Positions 32,636-37,359 of a stretch of DNA of 37,359 nt are shown one piece after another. Location: contig CALEUL010000015.1 in assembly GCA_937921035.1 (NCBI GenBank), forward strand, positions 1 to 37,359, written 5' to 3'. Made by a program: the position numbers and the translations under genes. Each line of letters starts with the position of its first letter. Position 1 is the first letter of the stretch. The stretch is from an uncultured Porphyromonadaceae bacterium (GTDB taxonomy: Bacteria; Bacteroidota; Bacteroidia; Bacteroidales; Muribaculaceae). The notes beneath the pieces were generated by a model that saw nothing but the letters and a program-made list of their open reading frames with translations, was not told where the DNA came from and did not search any database.

Positions 32636-33289
32636 CTATCTTAGGCTGCGAAACAACGCTTCGGCCTCCTGTCGGTGGTCGCCTTCGATAGTTCTGAACT
32701 GTTCGAGGTATTCGAGGGCCGTCGTGCTGTCCCCTCTTGCGATTAGTACCTGTATGCGGTACCACCCAAGGTTGTAGAGATCCATTTCGGCTATCTGTTT
32801 CTTATATTCTTCGCGTTCCGTAGGACACTCCAACGCATCTATCGCTGCTATCTCGGCGCTACACTCCTCTATCAGCATCTCAATGCGTTCAGAGGCGCCT
32901 TTTAGGTCGCCGCTGGCAACACAGCTGTCAGGACCGGCGAAGCCGGATGCCGAACGGAACACTGCTGTAGCGCCGGCACTCGCCCGGGGCATACTTTCTT
33001 CCTGATTGTATTTATGTGGTATTCCCACAAGAACGCACGCAAGGATACTGGCTGCGGCAGCAGAGCCTATCCAAATCCTGCGACGCCGCGTGCGTCGGTA
33101 TTCGGCACTCCAAAGAGACATCTGGCCGTACTTGCTGCGGCGGCGTTTCAGCGAATCGGCAATCGAAATAGTCAGTTCATAATCTCTGCGCAGCCTTTCG
33201 TCGGTACGCAAAGCCTCTTCGAAACGGACCCTTTCTTCGGAATCCATTTCGTTACGCACATATCGGTCGATTCTGTCCTGATTTGTCAT
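32636..33289 (-). CDS. Anti-sigma-like single-pass membrane protein
   Basis: A 217-aa protein. The N-terminal 50 residues (MTNQDRIDRYVRNEMDSEER, VRFEEALRTDERLRRDYELT) have the helical pattern of zinc-less anti-sigma domains used by Bacteroidetes ECF systems. After a basic stretch (RRTRRRR, 66-72) comes one membrane helix (72-91, IWIGSAAAASILACVLVGIP), then a periplasmic helical tail with a TPR-like feel (EYKKQIAEMDLYNLGWYRIQ, TTALEYLEQFRT). It is 142 nt downstream of the sigma gene. The call as anti-sigma factor rests on the N-terminal pattern and on neighbourhood; a plain membrane-bound TPR protein is the alternative. Confidence 0.7.
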   Translation of the reverse strand: MTNQDRIDRYVRNEMDSEERVRFEEALRTDERLRRDYELTISIADSLKRRRSKYGQMSLWSAEYRRTRRRRIWIGSAAAASILACVLVGIPHKYNQEESMPRASAGATAVFRSASGFAGPDSCVASGDLKGASERIEMLIEECSAEIAAIDALECPTEREEYKKQIAEMDLYNLGWYRIQVLIARGDSTTALEYLEQFRTIEGDHRQEAEALFRSLR

Positions 33290-33399
33290 AGTTTCGGTTA
33301 CTCTATCCTTAATGACAAAATACCCGAAAAGTAACCATTAAAACATGTTAAAAATACGACAATAGTATCTCTTCCCCGTGTGTGAGGAAATAAGATAAC

Positions 33400-33414
33400 G
33401 TACGCCGTGCGTAC
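33400..33414. promoter_or_regulatory. Short palindrome between sigma and anti-sigma genes
   Basis: GTACGC-CGT-GCGTAC is a perfect 6-bp dyad with 3-nt spacer in the 142-bp gap after the sigma gene. It may be an operator or a transcript-end hairpin; no other promoter signal is certain in this gap. Confidence 0.35.
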
Positions 33415-33431
33415 ACAATTGGTGGACATAT

Positions 33432-34043
33432 TTACGCCAGAGCGCTCAGAACAAGCTGTTTAAGGCGTCCTATACACTTCGATTTACTGGATTTCAGACC
33501 GTTGACGGTCTGGCGTATTCCGCGTATCCGTATAATCTCGGAAAGGCTACGCCCATCCACATAGAAAAGCGTAAGTATCTGCTTGCAGGCCGGAGGCAAC
33601 CGGTCTATACACATGTCAACAACCTGACGCCGGTGGCTGTCGTCGGTAACGTCTTCGGCAACGCCCGCAACGATTTCGAGAGGCACTTTCCGCTTCACTG
33701 GCCCTTCCCTGCGACATTGCTCGAGGCTTTTGTTGCGTGCAACCGCGACTATATATGTCGCCAGCGTCGATCGCAACGGACCGCGGTAACCGTCGCGGTC
33801 CTCACACCATACATCACCTCCGTTCAGAAAAATACGGCCGTTCTCAACATTTGTCCAAAGCACATACAATGCGTCATGGAACAAATCCTCCGGCTGCTCG
33901 GCACTCTCCTCCGACACTGAAATAACCCCAACGCACTTTTTCATGAAATATGCGCGCACCTGGCCGTAGAAATTTTTGATTACCTTCTTGTCTTCGGCAA
34001 GGAACGCTTCAATAGCTTCCCGGTCAGTGATTTTCTTTGCCAT
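33432..34043 (-). CDS. ECF-like RNA polymerase sigma factor
   Basis: A 203-aa sigma-70-family protein. Region 2 is represented by LFHDALYVLWTNVENG and, after an insertion of about 25 residues (GGDVWCEDRDGYRGPLRS), LATYIVAVARNKSLEQCRRE. Region 4 is the helix-turn-helix stretch DRLPPACKQILTLFYVDGRS, LSEIIRIRGIRQTVNGLKSS, KSKCIGRLKQLV. Such factors redirect RNA polymerase to stress or surface genes. It begins 3 nt after the TPR-CHAT gene stop, so it is made from the protease transcript, and is followed by the anti-sigma-like gene. The promoter it recognises is not known. Confidence 0.85.
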   Translation of the reverse strand: MAKKITDREAIEAFLAEDKKVIKNFYGQVRAYFMKKCVGVISVSEESAEQPEDLFHDALYVLWTNVENGRIFLNGGDVWCEDRDGYRGPLRSTLATYIVAVARNKSLEQCRREGPVKRKVPLEIVAGVAEDVTDDSHRRQVVDMCIDRLPPACKQILTLFYVDGRSLSEIIRIRGIRQTVNGLKSSKSKCIGRLKQLVLSALA

Positions 34044-34046
34044 GTG

Positions 34047-36773
34047 TCAGTCTACCATAACGAACGGCGCCCAATAGTACGGGTCCGGATATTTCTTACG
34101 CAACTCGCGGCGTGCGTGAGCAAACGCCTTGCGCCGGTCCATGCCGTTCTTCATTAGCTCGCGATGGAAAGCTATCATAAAATCGCCCGTGGCTACATCG
34201 CTGACATTCCACAGACTCAGCACCAGTGTTCCGACTCCGGCCTTCTTGAAGGCGCGTTGCAGTCCGTAGACGCCCTCGTGCGACGTCGTATGTCCCAGTG
34301 CCGTACCGCACGCCGAGAGTACAACCAGCCGCGTTCCGGAAAGGTCCAGTCCGGCGATATCGGCCGATTTCAGCAGGCCCTTGCTGTCGCTCTCGGGAAC
34401 TGAACCGCGCGTCATTCCGGCATTCCCGCCGGCCATTACAAGACCGGTAAGATACATGGCATTGTCAAAACCGTTAAGCGTCGACCACGCCGGAACATTG
34501 TCAGGCGAATAATAGAAACTGTGGGTGGAAAGCAGCAGCAGTTCCGGAGAACGGCCGCCAAGGGCCATGAATGCCTCCCCGGTACCTTCGGCGCCCATAT
34601 ATTTGTCTACGCTTACATCCTTTCCGGCAAGTATTCCGGCTATGGCGTTCACCTCGCCCTCGGAATAAGGCAGAGAATTAAAGAGCGGTTCGCCGCGCAC
34701 GCCTTCGTCGGAATCGCCTGTTCCATCATGCGTGTCATACGCGAGACCCCCGAAGAGGGCCGCCGTACGCAAACCGTCCATGCGGCTCCGTTCATGAAAT
34801 CCGATAACCTCGCGCGCCGATGTAAGACGGTATATGTCCCGGACATCGCCGAGAACCTTTCCAGACGGTAGTACAATGCTCTCCACGGCAATCTGGTTCA
34901 GAATACCGGACGGAACAAAGAATATCCGGCGCACGTCGGCAAGCTCTCTTTTCAGATTTCCGAAAAGGGTACCGAAAAGTTCTGAGGTGCGTGTGCCAAG
35001 GCGCGAATAATCGCCGCCGGCTGCCGCTACAAGGCTATCCGCCTGCGCCTGCGTGAACAATTGTATAAGCCTGGGATATTTCCGGCCATGTTTAAGTACA
35101 AACGCTACATATACGTGCCCGTGTGTTTCGGTGTCGTAGTCAAAGAAATCAACTATAGCGTCTTTCTTGTGGAGCGCCGCAACAAGCTCGGATGTGCGCG
35201 TATAGGGAATCGTAGGCTTTATCCCGGCTTCAAGCATTCGCAACGACAGCTCGCGGTCAAGCGAATCCATGCGCGCATACACTGCCATAATCTCCTTTCC
35301 GTCCCCCTCCCGGCGAAGCTCCTCAACACGGTTGCGCAACGCGGCGATTTCCTTGTTGCGAGCTATAAGCGCTGAATCGCCTGCTGCTCGCAGTGCCGCC
35401 GAGGTATTGCGCTCAACGGCAAGCATCATTCCCTTGGAGAACATCATCGCCTCGTAGGTTGCCGCTGTAAACTCCGATGACGTCTCGTCGGCGCCGAATG
35501 CATAGGGAATCATGTCGAACATCAGTTTATTGCAGTCCTCCCAGTATTCCTTCCGGGCTCCTACGGGCAACATCTGGAGGTCCTGCACCGTAACGTCGCG
35601 CATTATGTCCCAGGCCTGCGAGTAGTGTTCGCAGCCATCCACAAGATTTCCTGCAAGACCCTCGGCATTTGCAAGAATTCGCAGGGCTCGGGCATAGTCC
35701 ATAGACTTCCGCCCGTATTCATCCTCCATAAGGCCGGCATACTTCCTGTACGATTTTATGGCGCCTTGATAATCGCCGGTCCACGTAAGCGCGCCGGCAT
35801 AATAAGCGGTAACAGATTTCTGCAGATGGCTCGGTGCCGACGACGGGTCGGAGGCAAGGATGCTGTCGCTGCGTCCGAAATAGACTACCGCATCGCCATA
35901 TTTCTTTTGTCCGAGGCTGGCGCTTCCGCGTAGAAAATTAACATAGCAGAGGTCCTGGCCTTTGGCCGCCGGTCCTACGGAATCCTCCCAGCAATCGAGC
36001 GTACGGAGGGTGCCTTCGCAATCACCGGCATCCCATTGCAATGCCGCATGCGTGATAAGAACGCGGTATCTCACCGAAGGTATTTCATTGCGGTTGTTCC
36101 GCAGCCAGGCCCGGCAGCATTTGTCGCTGTACTCCAATATCTTGTCTGGCTTATCCCACTGGATATACAATTGGCGCAGACGAGCGTCGGCAAGATACGA
36201 ATTGCTGTAGTCTTTCTCTGCCTCGGCCTTCTCTGCCGCCGAAATATAAAATGTCTCCGCGGTGGAATAATCCCCGTTTCCGTAGGCGGCATCGCCCTGT
36301 CCTATCGCATAGCGTATCTCCATTCCCGGAACCTTACCCGTAACGATTAGGCTGTCGCGGCGCAACGACCATTTTGTAACGGCGTCGGCTCGGTGCATGG
36401 CGCCGTTGATTTTCAATGCCGTATCTATGATATCGCCGCGGAGTATGTCCGACTGCTCGTCGGAGATACCGTCAAGAAGCGCATAGGCATCCTCGCAACG
36501 CTTTAGGCCCTGCTCGTGGTACCCGCTGAAGTCATAATCTATAAAACCGGCGTATGCCATGCACTTGGCTATGCCGTATCTGTTGCCTGAGCTTCGGAAA
36601 TAATCGGCACCCCGCAGATATTCTTCCCGGGCAAGCGCATATTCGCCCGTTCCTTCGGCTCGAACGGCCTTTCTGACGCATTCAACGCCCAAGGAGTCGG
36701 CATCGATATGCGCGGCGCCGCAAATTAATGAAAAAAATTGTGTAAGTACAAGGAATAGATATAAACGATGCAT
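34047..36773 (-). CDS. TPR-CHAT caspase-like protease
   Basis: A 908-aa exported or membrane-attached protein with an N-terminal signal-like helix (MHRLYLFLVLTQFFSLICGA, about 1-20). Residues about 30-430 are TPR-type helical repeats (YALAREEYLRGADYFRSSGN; DYSTAETFYISAAEKAEAEK). A helical linker with heptad-like charge (NKEIAALRNRVEELRREGD) leads to a CHAT domain (about 560-908), a clan CD peptidase fold. The catalytic dyad is His751 (LLLLSTHSFYY) and Cys822 (VVLSACGTALG). A C-terminal RRELRKKYPDPYYWAPFVMVD-like end is typical of CHAT proteins. It lies 4 nt after the caspase-like gene and 3 nt before the sigma gene. Substrate unknown. Confidence 0.92.
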   Translation of the reverse strand: MHRLYLFLVLTQFFSLICGAAHIDADSLGVECVRKAVRAEGTGEYALAREEYLRGADYFRSSGNRYGIAKCMAYAGFIDYDFSGYHEQGLKRCEDAYALLDGISDEQSDILRGDIIDTALKINGAMHRADAVTKWSLRRDSLIVTGKVPGMEIRYAIGQGDAAYGNGDYSTAETFYISAAEKAEAEKDYSNSYLADARLRQLYIQWDKPDKILEYSDKCCRAWLRNNRNEIPSVRYRVLITHAALQWDAGDCEGTLRTLDCWEDSVGPAAKGQDLCYVNFLRGSASLGQKKYGDAVVYFGRSDSILASDPSSAPSHLQKSVTAYYAGALTWTGDYQGAIKSYRKYAGLMEDEYGRKSMDYARALRILANAEGLAGNLVDGCEHYSQAWDIMRDVTVQDLQMLPVGARKEYWEDCNKLMFDMIPYAFGADETSSEFTAATYEAMMFSKGMMLAVERNTSAALRAAGDSALIARNKEIAALRNRVEELRREGDGKEIMAVYARMDSLDRELSLRMLEAGIKPTIPYTRTSELVAALHKKDAIVDFFDYDTETHGHVYVAFVLKHGRKYPRLIQLFTQAQADSLVAAAGGDYSRLGTRTSELFGTLFGNLKRELADVRRIFFVPSGILNQIAVESIVLPSGKVLGDVRDIYRLTSAREVIGFHERSRMDGLRTAALFGGLAYDTHDGTGDSDEGVRGEPLFNSLPYSEGEVNAIAGILAGKDVSVDKYMGAEGTGEAFMALGGRSPELLLLSTHSFYYSPDNVPAWSTLNGFDNAMYLTGLVMAGGNAGMTRGSVPESDSKGLLKSADIAGLDLSGTRLVVLSACGTALGHTTSHEGVYGLQRAFKKAGVGTLVLSLWNVSDVATGDFMIAFHRELMKNGMDRRKAFAHARRELRKKYPDPYYWAPFVMVD

Positions 36774-36777
36774 AGCT

Positions 36778-37359
36778 TTAACGGCAGCTGAAAAAGTGTG
36801 AGATTCGGATACGCGGATTGCCGCTTATTGTTGGATTCTGCGGTAGATGCGTGCGGTGGTCATCGACAAAATTCTGTATACGGCGCAGTATGTCGCCGTT
36901 GGCCGCGCTCAGCCCCTTCCTGTCGAGCGTCGACAGGGCATATGTAAGCATCCCGCAGTAGGTTCCGTTGTCAAGGCGAAGCTCGCAGTTAACCTGATAG
37001 TCCCGGCATGCTGTCAGCATAAGCCATTTTTCCGTCTTTTTGGCGATTCTTTCGGGCTTCCTCTCCTGCGGAATAATGAAATCCTTGTCTGTGCCTCGCA
37101 AGCACACCCCGGCAACGTCGCCTCGCGTACTGTCGCCGCTGTGGCATGCGTCGGCAACTACGAGCAACTTGCCCGAAGAACCTATGCGCCGGCAGATTCG
37201 TTCCAGCCAGTAGCCTATCTCGTCGTCGGTAAGATGATTCTCGCCTTTATACGTCTCGGAATAGCTCATCCCGGCATCATATGGAATCCAGGCCTCGTCA
37301 AAGCCGGTGGAAAAGGCGCGTGCGTTTGACCCCTTCGGGCACGCGGGATTTGACCCCTC
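36778..37359 (-). CDS. Caspase-like (C14) peptidase, 5' end outside window
   Basis: The frame is open to the right edge, so 193 C-terminal residues are visible and the start lies beyond. It has the C14 layout: WIPYDAG, a helix ERICRRIGSSG, and the active-site strand KLLVVADACHSGDSTRG with the catalytic Cys in Asp-Ala-Cys-His-Ser-Gly. After it comes TEKWLMLTACRDYQVNCELR and TYCGMLTYALSTL, the p10-like half. The catalytic His must be upstream of the window. An ATG at 37269 is inside the domain and is not the start. Four bases separate its stop from the TPR-CHAT start, so the two proteases are in one operon. Confidence 0.88.
   Translation of the reverse strand, partial: EGSNPACPKGSNARAFSTGFDEAWIPYDAGMSYSETYKGENHLTDDEIGYWLERICRRIGSSGKLLVVADACHSGDSTRGDVAGVCLRGTDKDFIIPQERKPERIAKKTEKWLMLTACRDYQVNCELRLDNGTYCGMLTYALSTLDRKGLSAANGDILRRIQNFVDDHRTHLPQNPTISGNPRIRISHFFSCR

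Noticed and set aside
37188..37269. ATG at 37269 as the true start of the caspase-like gene
   Set aside because: The frame stays open to the window edge and the upstream residues (including WIPYDAG) belong to the caspase fold, so the start is outside the window.

Overview
The window looks like chromosomal DNA of a gut Bacteroidales bacterium, most plausibly Muribaculaceae-like. Gene starts lack Shine-Dalgarno sequences and are preceded by the Bacteroidetes -7 element TAnnTTTG. The gene content fits too: two DUF1573 proteins, a SusE/F-like secreted protein, a very long signal peptidase I, ATP-dependent PEP carboxykinase, WbqC-like and DUF2007 proteins. Family placement is inference from gene style, not from a database search.

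Left part (1-9.8 kb): a terminator, then asnS and recO on the + strand, facing a two-gene minus operon (channel-like membrane protein, then a triple-DUF1573 lipoprotein-size protein). Between this and groES-groEL sits a 3.3 kb cassette of phage head genes: a 51-aa ORF, an SU10/DUF5309-like major capsid protein, a 185-aa protein of unknown role, and a portal protein that ends early. No terminase, integrase, tail or lysis gene accompanies it, and it starts from a host-type promoter element.

Middle part (9.8-24 kb): a secreted leucine-rich-repeat protein, a beta-carbonic anhydrase, meaB overlapping a small DUF1573 gene, and recA. Then a 1048-aa secreted protein (minus) that carries the same C-terminal tail as the LRR protein and is flanked by two identical 29-bp hairpin elements, one of which adjoins a 21-bp tandem repeat. 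pckA (minus), a frameshifted S23/four-helix-bundle gene bordered by purine-rich inverted repeats, a MATE transporter and a membrane-anchored TPR protein follow.

Right part (24-37.4 kb): a GNAT acetyltransferase preceded by a 59-aa gene (toxin-antitoxin-like layout), a GT4 glycosyltransferase, a + strand run cdd-tyrS-DUF2007-lepB-wbqC-SDR-metallophosphatase, and finally a minus-strand operon that is the best candidate for a new system: caspase-like peptidase (5' end outside the window), TPR-CHAT protease, ECF-like sigma factor and a single-pass anti-sigma-like protein. The layout suggests, as inference only, that two clan CD proteases are wired to a sigma/anti-sigma switch, a logic comparable to the TPR-CHAT/sigma arrangement known from type III-E CRISPR loci but without any CRISPR component visible here.
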